Below, one piece after another: positions 32,411 through 41,083 of a stretch of DNA of 49,626 bases. Source of the DNA: Eubacteriales bacterium (GTDB lineage: Bacteria; Bacillota; Clostridia; Oscillospirales; Acutalibacteraceae); the NCBI GenBank assembly GCA_029219885.1, contig JAQXUH010000062.1:1-49626 (forward strand), read 5' to 3'. Positions within the stretch are counted from its first letter, which is position 1; every line of letters begins with the position of its first letter. Position numbers and translations under genes: made by a program. The notes under the pieces were generated by a model. That model saw nothing but the letters and a program-made list of their open reading frames with translations, had not been told where the DNA came from and made no database searches.

Positions 32411-33040
32411 TTAATCGTTACTCTGAATAAGCAAAATTTTTCCGCTTTTAAATTTCAGCTGTACCTTTTCGTCCTTAAGCTCGTTGCTTTGAGCCAAAGG
32501 ACAATCAGCAGTTAATGTATAATCGGTAACGTTATACTCTGCTCCTGTAATTGTTAAATCTACACAGTCGCCGAAAAGAGCGAAAAGAGAAAAGTATTTA
32601 TATCCGTCGCTTTCAAAAATCGTGTCATTTGTCAGCACACGGATTTTATTGTTTTTATTGAGCATTACAGCGTTAATATTCCTGTCGGCACAGTAGTTCA
32701 GGCAAAGAATATTGTCATATGTATGGTCAATTCTTGAGCCTATACCACCGAGAATCAAGATATCGTTAAAGCCTCTTTTAACAGCTTCCTTGACAGAATA
32801 AAATGTATCTGTATCGTCCTTTCTTACAGGCAAGACAATAGTTTCAGCGTCTGTTTGGGGCTTTTCAGAGGAGTCAAAATCGCCGATTATCAAGTCAGGC
32901 TCAAGGCCTAATTTGACGCATTTTTTATATCCGCTGTCAGCACTTATTATAAATCTGCCGTCAAGGTGATTTTTATAATATTGAATTTCGTTTTCAGGTG
33001 CACCTGTAATAATTGCACAGCTTTTTATTTTAGTTCCCAT
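32411..33040 (-). CDS. thiN: Thiamine pyrophosphokinase
   Basis: The 209-residue enzyme makes thiamine diphosphate from thiamine and ATP. The motifs ADSGYKKCVKLGLEPDLIIG DFDS, DDTDT and GGIGSRIDHT are those of the ThiN family. The gene overlaps the end of rsgA by 16 nt. In many Firmicutes rpe stands between these two genes; it is absent here. Confidence 0.93.
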   Translation of the reverse strand: MGTKIKSCAIITGAPENEIQYYKNHLDGRFIISADSGYKKCVKLGLEPDLIIGDFDSSEKPQTDAETIVLPVRKDDTDTFYSVKEAVKRGFNDILILGGIGSRIDHTYDNILCLNYCADRNINAVMLNKNNKIRVLTNDTIFESDGYKYFSLFALFGDCVDLTITGAEYNVTDYTLTADCPLAQSNELKDEKVQLKFKSGKILLIQSND

Positions 33041-33909
33041 TCTTTAATATCCTTGACCTCGTTATACATTTGAACGTAGCTTTCGTGCCTGCTTTTTGAG
33101 ATAATTCCGTCATCTACTGCCTGCTTAACTGCACAGCCCTTATCGTTAATATGAGAGCAGTTAGCGGCGAATTTACATTCGTCAAGATAAGGACGAAATT
33201 CTCTGAAGCAGTATGGCAAATCGTCCTTTAAAATTCTTTCACAGCGTTCGATATCGAGAGATGAAAAGCCAGGAGTATCTGCCACATATCCGCCTGCTAC
33301 TTTGAAAAGCTCACAGGCTCTTGTGGTATGACGGCCTCTGCCAAGCTTTTTACTTGTCTGACCGGTAGCAAGGGAAAGACTGCTGTCAATATTGTTCAAA
33401 AGCGAGGACTTGCCCACACCTGTATTTCCTGTAAACGCACTGACTTTATCCTTTAAAAGTGCCTTAATTTCCTCTGAGCCCTTACCGCTGACGTTATCAC
33501 ATACAACTGTTTTAAAGCCTGCTTTTGAATAGATGTCTGCATATTCTTCATAGCCGTCGGCAAGGTCAATTTTTGTAAAAACAATTATCGGCTCAATTTC
33601 CTTATACTCCGCAATTGCAATAAGCCTGTCAAGAACGCCTGTATTTATTGCAGGACTGACAAGAGAGCAGACAATAAAAAGTCTATCAATATTTGCCAGA
33701 GGAGGTCTTACAAGAAAATTCTTTCTTTCTTCAATGACATCAATAGTATTTTCCGCATTAGTGTTGACGGAAATCTTAACTCTGTCACCAACAAGAGGAG
33801 TAATTTTTTCTTTCCTGAAAACACCTCTTGCTTTACATTCATATATGCCGTCAGCGGTTTCCACATAGTAGAAACCGCCGATTCCTTTAATTATTAAACC
33901 ATCAAGCAT
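33025..33909 (-). CDS. rsgA: Ribosome small subunit GTPase RsgA
   Basis: The 294-residue circularly permuted GTPase helps mature the 30S subunit. The G4 motif TKID is at 112-115, the P-loop GNTGVGKSS at 161-169 and the G3 DTPG at 211-214. The C-terminal zinc ligands are Cys245, Cys251, His253 and Cys259. The N-terminal OB domain covers about 1-66. It follows prkC by 1 nt. Confidence 0.95.
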   Translation of the reverse strand: MLDGLIIKGIGGFYYVETADGIYECKARGVFRKEKITPLVGDRVKISVNTNAENTIDVIEERKNFLVRPPLANIDRLFIVCSLVSPAINTGVLDRLIAIAEYKEIEPIIVFTKIDLADGYEEYADIYSKAGFKTVVCDNVSGKGSEEIKALLKDKVSAFTGNTGVGKSSLLNNIDSSLSLATGQTSKKLGRGRHTTRACELFKVAGGYVADTPGFSSLDIERCERILKDDLPYCFREFRPYLDECKFAANCSHINDKGCAVKQAVDDGIISKSRHESYVQMYNEVKDIKEWELK

Positions 33910-33910
33910 A

Positions 33911-35971
33911 TTATTCTCCTACATAGCCGTCAACATCGGATGGTGCATTTACATCACCTTGATTTGGAGGAGCGGAAGTAGGTTCACTGCTGTCGGAAAA
34001 TCCGCTGAAATCAACCTTAATGCTCTGATTATTCTTGGTATCTACGGACTTTGTTTCAACAGCACCTACGTCGGTAAGAGAAACTTTGATTGTTACATCT
34101 GTTTCGTCTTCAATCTTAATGCTGACATTTGCCTTACTGCCGTTAAGGGTTACAGCTTGATTAAGGTAGGTTTCGCCGTCTAACATAACCTCGAGAGAAT
34201 CAACTGCATACTCGCCGTTGCCGTCGGACACGGTAGGAAGAATTACAGAAAGTGAAACCTTTGTGGATGGCTTTGTAGTTGTAGTAGTAACGCCTGAGGA
34301 AATAACTACCCTGATTGAATCATCAGCAACTGCCATAACACCTGCACTCGGTGACTGAGAAATAACAACGCCCTTTGGTGCTGTGCTGTCCTCTGTTACA
34401 AATGAGATATTGGTAAAGCCTGTTTTTTCAAGAAAAGCTCTTGCACCCTCCTGGCTGAGGCCTTTGACATCAGGAACTTTAATCTCCTGTTCAACAACAG
34501 TTGTTGGACCTGAGCTGAGGAAAATTGTAATCTGCGTATCGGAAGAAACTACTGTACCTGCCTTAGGGTCGGTATATACAACATATCCCTCTTCAACGCT
34601 TTCGCTTGAAATAGTCGTAACTGTATAGTTCATCAGTCCCTCATTTTCAAGTGCTTTCTTCGCCTTTACAGCTGTAAGATTGTAGATATTCGGGACATTT
34701 ATATCATCTGTAGAAGCAGACACAACGAGAGTTACCTGACTGCCCTCAATGACCTTAGTACCTGCTTCAGGTGACTGACTGATAACAATTCCCGGCTCGT
34801 ATTCGTCTGTCTTTTCCTGCTCAAGAACGAACTCGTAATCATACTTATTAGAGCTTACAAGCTCATCGTATGAGAAACCGACAAAGCTGTCAAGAGTGCT
34901 CGTATCTGTATTAAAGGAGCCTGTTATAGCCATAACCAAAATTACAATTGCCGCAACGAGAAGAATTATTCCCACAAGAACTGCTGATATAATCTTTTTC
35001 TTATGGTCAGGGTCATAATAGGAGTCATCGTCCTCATCATAGGCCTCATCATTCTCCTGCTTTTGAACTGCCTTGTCGTCAGTTTTCATTACATATTTAG
35101 TAGGCTCTTTATCAACAAAATATGAATAGTCAAATTCTGTCTTAGGATTTTTTATAATCTCCTCAATATCAAGGAGCATTTCTGTGGCAGTCTGATATCT
35201 GTCAGCAGGGTCCTTCTGCATAGCGTGGATACAAATCTGCTCAAGTCCCTTAGGAATATCGGGATTTATATCCGTAAGCTTTTGGGCGTCATTCTGAACC
35301 TGCATAAGTGCAACTGAAACAGCACTTTCTGCCTCAAAAGGAACCTTGCCTGCAAGCATTTCATAAAGCACAACGCCAACGGAATAAATGTCCGCTCTCT
35401 CGTCTGTAAATTCACCCTTTGCCTGTTCAGGACTGATATAGTGAACAGAGCCTATTGCGGTATCGGTAAGAGTCCTTGTTTCACTTCTTGAAAATCTTGC
35501 GATACCGAAATCGGCAACCTTAATGTTACCGTTAGAGAGAAGAATTATATTCTGTGGCTTAATGTCCCTGTGGACTATGCCCTTATCGTGTGCGTGCTGG
35601 AGAGCCTTTAAAATCTGCGTCATAAAGAAAAGTGCATCATTCCACGTAATAGCACCTTGCTTTTGGATATACTCCTTGAGCGTAATTCCGTCAACATACT
35701 CCATAACGATGTACTGAAGCTTCTCGCCGAAGCTGACATCGTACACCTTAACAATATTCAGATGTGACAAAAGTGCGATTGCCTTAGACTCATTCTTAAA
35801 GCGTCTTACAAATTCGTCATTAGTTAGAAATTCATCCTTAAGAATTTTGACAGCAACAATCCTGTCATCTACATTATCATAAGCCTTATAAACGACAGAC
35901 ATTCCGCCAACGCCCACAATTTCCTGTATCTCGTATCTGCCGTCAAGACGCTTTCCTACATAATTATCCAT
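33911..35971 (-). CDS. prkC: Membrane Ser/Thr protein kinase with PASTA repeats (PrkC)
   Basis: The 686-residue kinase senses muropeptides and regulates wall and spore functions in Firmicutes. The kinase domain has the glycine loop (20-23), Lys42, HRD (134-136) and DFG (154-156). The membrane segment is about 327-349. Three PASTA repeats follow (about 360-424, 426-494, 500-565), then a beta-rich tail and a Ser/Pro-rich end. It is paired with the phosphatase gene prpC 16 nt upstream. Confidence 0.96.
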   Translation of the reverse strand: MDNYVGKRLDGRYEIQEIVGVGGMSVVYKAYDNVDDRIVAVKILKDEFLTNDEFVRRFKNESKAIALLSHLNIVKVYDVSFGEKLQYIVMEYVDGITLKEYIQKQGAITWNDALFFMTQILKALQHAHDKGIVHRDIKPQNIILLSNGNIKVADFGIARFSRSETRTLTDTAIGSVHYISPEQAKGEFTDERADIYSVGVVLYEMLAGKVPFEAESAVSVALMQVQNDAQKLTDINPDIPKGLEQICIHAMQKDPADRYQTATEMLLDIEEIIKNPKTEFDYSYFVDKEPTKYVMKTDDKAVQKQENDEAYDEDDDSYYDPDHKKKIISAVLVGIILLVAAIVILVMAITGSFNTDTSTLDSFVGFSYDELVSSNKYDYEFVLEQEKTDEYEPGIVISQSPEAGTKVIEGSQVTLVVSASTDDINVPNIYNLTAVKAKKALENEGLMNYTVTTISSESVEEGYVVYTDPKAGTVVSSDTQITIFLSSGPTTVVEQEIKVPDVKGLSQEGARAFLEKTGFTNISFVTEDSTAPKGVVISQSPSAGVMAVADDSIRVVISSGVTTTTTKPSTKVSLSVILPTVSDGNGEYAVDSLEVMLDGETYLNQAVTLNGSKANVSIKIEDETDVTIKVSLTDVGAVETKSVDTKNNQSIKVDFSGFSDSSEPTSAPPNQGDVNAPSDVDGYVGE

Positions 35972-35987
35972 AAAAAATCAAACCTCA

Positions 35988-36716
35988 TTATTTTGAAATA
36001 ACTACTACCGTAATATTATCTCCGCCGCCGTTTTCGTTAGCTTTCTGAACTAATCTGTCAGCAAAGGCATAATGCTTGCCGTCGCTCATTAAATCTATAA
36101 TTTCGTCGTTTGTTACATAATTTGAAAGTCCGTCGGTACAGAGAAGAAGTGTTGAATTGTCGTCCAAATCAATCTGGTCAAAATCAATTTCAATGCTTTT
36201 GTCAACGCCTACTGCCCTTGTGATAATATTTTTATTCGGGTGATGAGCCGCCTGCTCGTCAGTAATCTTACCTCTGTCAAGCAAATCCTGAACCATACTG
36301 TGGTCAGTTGTAATCTGCTTAATACCACCGTCGGAAAGGACATAAGCTCTGCTGTCACCTGCGTGAGCAATAAACGCCTGATTATCCCTGACAATAGCAC
36401 AGACAACAGTAGTGCCCATACCGTGAAGCTCAGGCTTGGCATCTGCCATATCGTAAACCTCAATATTAGCGGCAGTCAAAGCTGAATCAAGCATATTTTT
36501 AACAGAAACATCACGCATCTTTTCCCTATAAGAAGCATTGATTTTGTCGCTGATGACCTTAACTGCAAGTGCACTTGCGATATTACCGCCTGCTGCACCG
36601 CCCATACCGTCACAGACAACAGCCCATACTACCTCGTCGGAAAATTCGCCCACAGCGTAAGCGTCCTGATTAGTTTCCCTGACGTGACCTCTGTCGGTTT
36701 TGGCAACAATTTTCAT
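35988..36716 (-). CDS. prpC: PP2C-type Ser/Thr phosphatase PrpC (Stp1)
   Basis: The 242-residue phosphatase reverses PrkC phosphorylation. Metal-binding motifs are intact: TDRGHVRETNQDA (7-19), VCDGMGG (34-40), AHAGDSRAYV, LCTDGLSNYV and GGGDNITVVV at the C terminus. The ATG shares a base with the rlmN stop (TAATG). Confidence 0.96.
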   Translation of the reverse strand: MKIVAKTDRGHVRETNQDAYAVGEFSDEVVWAVVCDGMGGAAGGNIASALAVKVISDKINASYREKMRDVSVKNMLDSALTAANIEVYDMADAKPELHGMGTTVVCAIVRDNQAFIAHAGDSRAYVLSDGGIKQITTDHSMVQDLLDRGKITDEQAAHHPNKNIITRAVGVDKSIEIDFDQIDLDDNSTLLLCTDGLSNYVTNDEIIDLMSDGKHYAFADRLVQKANENGGGDNITVVVISK

Positions 36717-37753
36717 TACTTATCACCTCTGTTTTTCAGGCGTCTGAGCTGACCGCAGGATGCGTTGATATCAGAGCCTAATGTTCTTCTTATTGTAGCA
36801 TTTATTCCCTTGCTTTTCAATACGCTTTGGAATTTAATAATATCCTGCTTTGAGCCACGGACGTTACCTCGTTCCTCAACATCATTGACGGGAATTAAAT
36901 TTACGTGGGACAGCATACCTGAAAGCTTTGAGGCAAGCTCCAAAGCATCTCTTTCACTGTCATTTACACCTTTAATTAATGTATATTCAAAGCTTACCCG
37001 TCTGCCTGTTTTCTTGGCATATGCCTTACAGGCGGTTAAAAGCTCGTCAATATTATACTTCCTGTTCACCGGCATTGTTCTGCTTCTTATCTCGTCATTT
37101 GGTGCGTGAAGAGAAATTGTCAATGTCAGCTGTAGGTCAAGATTCATTAAATCATAAATTCTCGGGACAATACCGCAGGTGGAAAGAGTAATATTTCTCA
37201 TACTGATATTAAGTCCGTTTTCGTCATTTACATTTTTGAGAAAAGAAATAACATTGTCGAAATTATCAAGAGGCTCCCCTATTCCCATAAGTACAATATG
37301 AGAAATTTTGATATTCAAGTCATTTTGAGCTGAATGAAGCTGTGACTCAATTTCTCCTGCCGTCAGATTACGCTTAAAGCCTGCAAGAGTTGAGGCACAG
37401 AAGGTACAGCCCATTTTACAGCCAACCTGAGAGGAAACGCAAATTGTGTAGCCGTACTTGTATTTCATTACAACCGACTCAATATACTCGCCGTCATAAA
37501 GGCGGAAGAGATATTTAACAGTATCATCGAGCTTTGATTCGTACTTATCCTCAATTGCACAGGAGGAAATATAATACTTTTCCGAAAGCTTTTCACGCAA
37601 ATCTTTGCTTATATTCGTCATATCGTCAAAGGAAGAACAGCCGAATTTGTGAAGCCACTGAAAAATCTGCTTTGTCCTGAACTTCGGCAATGACATTTCG
37701 GAAAGCTCGTTATTAAGTTGTTCATATGTAAGAGCTTTAATATCAGTTTTCAT
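36716..37753 (-). CDS. rlmN: Dual-specificity 23S rRNA/tRNA methyltransferase RlmN
   Basis: The 345-residue radical SAM enzyme methylates A2503 of 23S rRNA and A37 of some tRNAs. The cluster motif is Cys112-X3-Cys116-X2-Cys119 (GCKMGCTFCAS). The methyl-carrying Cys near the C terminus is Cys333 (INASCGQLR). It overlaps rsmB by 11 nt. Confidence 0.96.
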   Translation of the reverse strand: MKTDIKALTYEQLNNELSEMSLPKFRTKQIFQWLHKFGCSSFDDMTNISKDLREKLSEKYYISSCAIEDKYESKLDDTVKYLFRLYDGEYIESVVMKYKYGYTICVSSQVGCKMGCTFCASTLAGFKRNLTAGEIESQLHSAQNDLNIKISHIVLMGIGEPLDNFDNVISFLKNVNDENGLNISMRNITLSTCGIVPRIYDLMNLDLQLTLTISLHAPNDEIRSRTMPVNRKYNIDELLTACKAYAKKTGRRVSFEYTLIKGVNDSERDALELASKLSGMLSHVNLIPVNDVEERGNVRGSKQDIIKFQSVLKSKGINATIRRTLGSDINASCGQLRRLKNRGDK

Positions 37754-38978
37754 TCTTCACCATTACTGCATAATAAAATCCGTCACCGCCGTCAATTGAC
37801 GGAAAAACAGTCTTTTCGTAAACTAAAGCAAAGCTTTTATTTTTATCTAAAAAGGCAGAAACCACCTTTTCGTTTTCTTTTTTATTTAAAGTACAGGTGG
37901 AATAAACAATCGTACCGCCTGTTTTAAGATATTCGGAAGAAATCTCAAGTATTTTAAGCTGAAGAGCAGGCAAATCTTTAATGCTGTCTAAATCTTTATA
38001 TCTGATTTCAGGCTTTCTTCTGATAATGCCGAATCCCGAGCACGGAACATCACAAAGAACTCTGTCGGCTTTCGGCAAATTCTCGTTAAATACCGACGCA
38101 TCATTAACTGATGCTTTAATATTTTCAATGCCTAATCTTCCGGCAGATTTTTCGATAAGTCCCACTCTCTGCTCGTAAAGGTCAAAAGCATAAAGAGTAC
38201 CGCTGTTTTCCATATCAAGAGAAACGGAAAAGGCTTTACCGCCAGGAGCGGAACACATATCAAGAACAGTTTCGTCTTTTTTTGCACCTAATGCCTTTGC
38301 ACAATTGTAGCTTGACAGGTCCTCGATATAAAAAAGTCCGTTTTCAAAGGCTTTTGACTCAGACAAATCAAAAGGCGAGATTATCTTAACAACGTCACCG
38401 CAGACTTCGCTTTCAATTCCGTCGCAGGCAAGCTCGTATGTAAGCTCCTCAGCGTCAACAAAAAGCGTATTGGGAATTGCAAATACAGGCGGTTTATCAT
38501 TTACACACGGCAAAAATTCTTTAACTGTATCCTCACCGTACTGCTTGCACCACATATTTATTAAATTCTGCGGTACTGAATATTTAACCGACAAATCATC
38601 AGGAATCTGCCTGTCGCCGTCAACCTTATGCAAAACAGCATTGACAAGCTTTGAATAATAGTCCTGCTTGATTTCCTTTGTCAGCTTAACGCTTTCGTTA
38701 ATGGCGGCACTTGCAGGTACTTTATCCATAAAAAGCAGTTGATAAATACCCATACGCAGAATGATTTTAACTTTAGGCTTCAGCTTACAATCTGTGTATT
38801 TTTCAATAAAATAATCAAGTGTCAGCTTTCTTTCTGCAACGCCGTAGACAAGAGCAGAAATAAACTGCTTGTCGTCCTGAGTGTTTTTCAGTACGCTGTC
38901 AAGGACAAGATTTGAATATGAATTGTCGCTGAATATTTTATAAAGCGTTTCAAACGCAATTAATCGTGAACTTTTCAT
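37743..38978 (-). CDS. rsmB: 16S rRNA m5C967 methyltransferase RsmB
   Basis: The 411-residue protein has an N-terminal NusB-like helical domain (about 1-130) and a C-terminal SAM methyltransferase domain. The SAM loop is LDMCSAPGGKA (239-249). The two family cysteines are Cys313 (DVPCSGFG) and the nucleophile Cys362 (YSTCTLNKKEN). The ATG at 38978 shares a base with the protease stop (TGATG). Confidence 0.95.
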   Translation of the reverse strand: MKSSRLIAFETLYKIFSDNSYSNLVLDSVLKNTQDDKQFISALVYGVAERKLTLDYFIEKYTDCKLKPKVKIILRMGIYQLLFMDKVPASAAINESVKLTKEIKQDYYSKLVNAVLHKVDGDRQIPDDLSVKYSVPQNLINMWCKQYGEDTVKEFLPCVNDKPPVFAIPNTLFVDAEELTYELACDGIESEVCGDVVKIISPFDLSESKAFENGLFYIEDLSSYNCAKALGAKKDETVLDMCSAPGGKAFSVSLDMENSGTLYAFDLYEQRVGLIEKSAGRLGIENIKASVNDASVFNENLPKADRVLCDVPCSGFGIIRRKPEIRYKDLDSIKDLPALQLKILEISSEYLKTGGTIVYSTCTLNKKENEKVVSAFLDKNKSFALVYEKTVFPSIDGGDGFYYAVMVKNEN

Positions 38979-39673
38979 CAATTTCTGTTATTTCTTCCTG
39001 AAAGAAGTAAAAGTCTCAAAAGTGTGGCAAGTGCTGATGCAAGAGCGGCAACATAGGTAAGTGCTGCGGCTGTCAATACTTTCTTTGCACCTGTGTACTC
39101 CTCGCCCTCAAGAAAGCCGTTAGCGTCAATAGTTTGAAGTGCACGTTTTGACGCATTAAACTCAACAGGCAGAGTTATAAACTGAAAAATAGCAACGGCA
39201 CCGTAAAGGATAATTCCTGCATAAATCAGCGGGTCGCTTGAAATAAACATACCTAAAAGTGCAAGAGGAACACCGAGATTTGAGCCAATTCTCGTAATAG
39301 GAATAACGGCATTTCTAATCTTAAGAGGTGCATACCCCTGTGCGTGCTGACAAGCGTGACCTGCCTCGTGACAGGCAACACCGATTGCAGCAACACTTCT
39401 TGATGCGAACACATCCTGAGAAAGGCATATTTCCTTTTTCTTAGGGTCGTAATAATCAGTAAGAGTACCGCCCACCTGCCTGATTTTAACATCTGTAATT
39501 CCGTTTAACATAAGAAGCTTATAGGCAGCGTCTGCACCTGTCATTCCTCGTCTGTTTGCGATTTTTGAATATTTGTTAAAAGAATTTTTCACCTTTATTT
39601 GGCAAAACATTGCAAAGATAAAAACAGGAATCATAATATAACCTGTAAGATAATATGCAAAATATGTTCCCAT
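38978..39673 (-). CDS. Membrane zinc metallopeptidase (YugP family)
   Basis: The 231-residue protein has a zinc HExxH motif, His102-Glu103-His106 (CHEAGHACQH), between membrane segments at the N terminus (about 5-25) and three or four in the C-terminal half. It matches the YugP family, whose role is not well known. The gene sits inside the translation-factor operon, 2 nt after fmt. Confidence 0.88.
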   Translation of the reverse strand: MGTYFAYYLTGYIMIPVFIFAMFCQIKVKNSFNKYSKIANRRGMTGADAAYKLLMLNGITDVKIRQVGGTLTDYYDPKKKEICLSQDVFASRSVAAIGVACHEAGHACQHAQGYAPLKIRNAVIPITRIGSNLGVPLALLGMFISSDPLIYAGIILYGAVAIFQFITLPVEFNASKRALQTIDANGFLEGEEYTGAKKVLTAAALTYVAALASALATLLRLLLLSGRNNRN

Positions 39674-39675
39674 AG

Positions 39676-40605
39676 CTATTCTCCTAAAATTGTTCCTGTA
39701 TCAATTTTATTTCCGAGTAAAAATGATGCGGTATCCATTCGTTTTTTGCCGTCTGCCTGAAGCTCGAGAATGTCAACGCACTTTCCGTCACCGCAGGAAA
39801 CGGTAATAACATTTTTATTATCAACAACTTCGCCGGCTTTATTACCTGTTTTGCCTGGCAAAGCTGTTTTGTGAATTTTAAATTTTTTGCCGTTGATTGT
39901 TGTTACGGCACAAGGCCAGGTTTGAAGTCCTCTGACTAAATTGTGAACCTCTTGTGCAGACTTGTTCCAATCAATATTGCTGATATCCTTAGTGATTTTT
40001 TCAGCATATCCGAAATCACCCTTTGGCTGTTTAATAGGCTCAATATTACCTGCTTCAATATTTTTAAGCGTTTTGGCTAAAGCGTCTGCACCAATGAGAG
40101 AAAGGCGGTCAAAAAGCTCCTCAGAGGTTTCGTTTTCGCCTATAGGAGTTTTCTCCACATAAAGCATATCGCCTGTGTCAAGACCTTCGTCCATTTGCAT
40201 AATTGTAACGCCTGTTTCGCTGTCGCCGTTGATTACTGCCCACTGAATTGGTGCGGCACCACGATACTTTGGAAGAAGTGACGCGTGAACATTTACGCAG
40301 CCGTATTTTGCAGAGGTCAGTATCTCTTTCGGCAGAATTTTGCCATAGGCAACTACTACGATAATATCAGGCTGATATTCGTTTATTATGCCAAGAGCCT
40401 TACCGTCTTTCATAGTGACAGGCTGATACACAGGAATATTATTCTCCAAAGCAAGTGATTTCACAGGAGGAGGAGTTAAAATCTGTTTCCTGCCTACAGG
40501 CTTATCAGGCTGAGAAAAGACGGCACAGACATCGTGCTTTTCGTCGATTAGTTTTTGCAGACAACAAACGGCAAAATCAGGCGTTCCCATAAAAATAACT
40601 TTCAT
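39676..40605 (-). CDS. fmt: Methionyl-tRNA formyltransferase
   Basis: The 309-residue enzyme formylates initiator Met-tRNA. The N-terminal MGTPDFAV, the catalytic Asn105, His107 and Asp143 (NVHASLLPKYRGAAPIQW and GLDTGD) and the C-terminal OB-like domain (about 205-309) are all present. def lies 10 nt upstream. Confidence 0.96.
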   Translation of the reverse strand: MKVIFMGTPDFAVCCLQKLIDEKHDVCAVFSQPDKPVGRKQILTPPPVKSLALENNIPVYQPVTMKDGKALGIINEYQPDIIVVVAYGKILPKEILTSAKYGCVNVHASLLPKYRGAAPIQWAVINGDSETGVTIMQMDEGLDTGDMLYVEKTPIGENETSEELFDRLSLIGADALAKTLKNIEAGNIEPIKQPKGDFGYAEKITKDISNIDWNKSAQEVHNLVRGLQTWPCAVTTINGKKFKIHKTALPGKTGNKAGEVVDNKNVITVSCGDGKCVDILELQADGKKRMDTASFLLGNKIDTGTILGE

Positions 40606-40615
40606 TAAATCACCA

Positions 40616-41074
40616 TTAGTCCTTTAAAGCTTCGCCGTCTACAGCGTGAGAGGTAAAAAGAATACCGTCAAGATGGTCGATTTCGTGGCAGAATGCACGA
40701 GCTTTTAATTCTTCACCGGTAAATACCTGCCATTTTCCGTTTCTGTCCTGAGCTTTAACCTGAACCTTCATCGGTCTTTTGGTGTTTGCCCATTTTCCCG
40801 GAAGAGAAAGACAGCCCTCCTGAGCAATCTGCTCGCCCTCTTCCATAGTGATTTCAGGGTTTACAAGCTCAATAGGTCCTTCGCCGATATCAATTACCAC
40901 TACTCTTTTAAGTATTCCCACCTGAACGGCTGCGAGGCCAACGCCGTTAGCGTTATACATAGTATCGAGCATATCGTCAATAAGCTGCGAAAGCTTATCG
41001 TCAAATTTTTCAACTGTTCTGCTTTTTTTGTATAAAATCGGGTCACCGAGCTTAACAATATTTCTTAAAGCCAT
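40616..41074 (-). CDS. def: Peptide deformylase
   Basis: The 152-residue metalloenzyme removes the formyl group from nascent proteins. The three motifs are [10 protein letters not shown] (44-53), EGCLSLPG (Cys88) and HEIDHLDG (His130, Glu131, His134). It works with Fmt, encoded next to it. Confidence 0.97.
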   Translation of the reverse strand: MALRNIVKLGDPILYKKSRTVEKFDDKLSQLIDDMLDTMYNANGVGLAAVQVGILKRVVVIDIGEGPIELVNPEITMEEGEQIAQEGCLSLPGKWANTKRPMKVQVKAQDRNGKWQVFTGEELKARAFCHEIDHLDGILFTSHAVDGEALKD

Positions 41075-41083
41075 TATATTCTC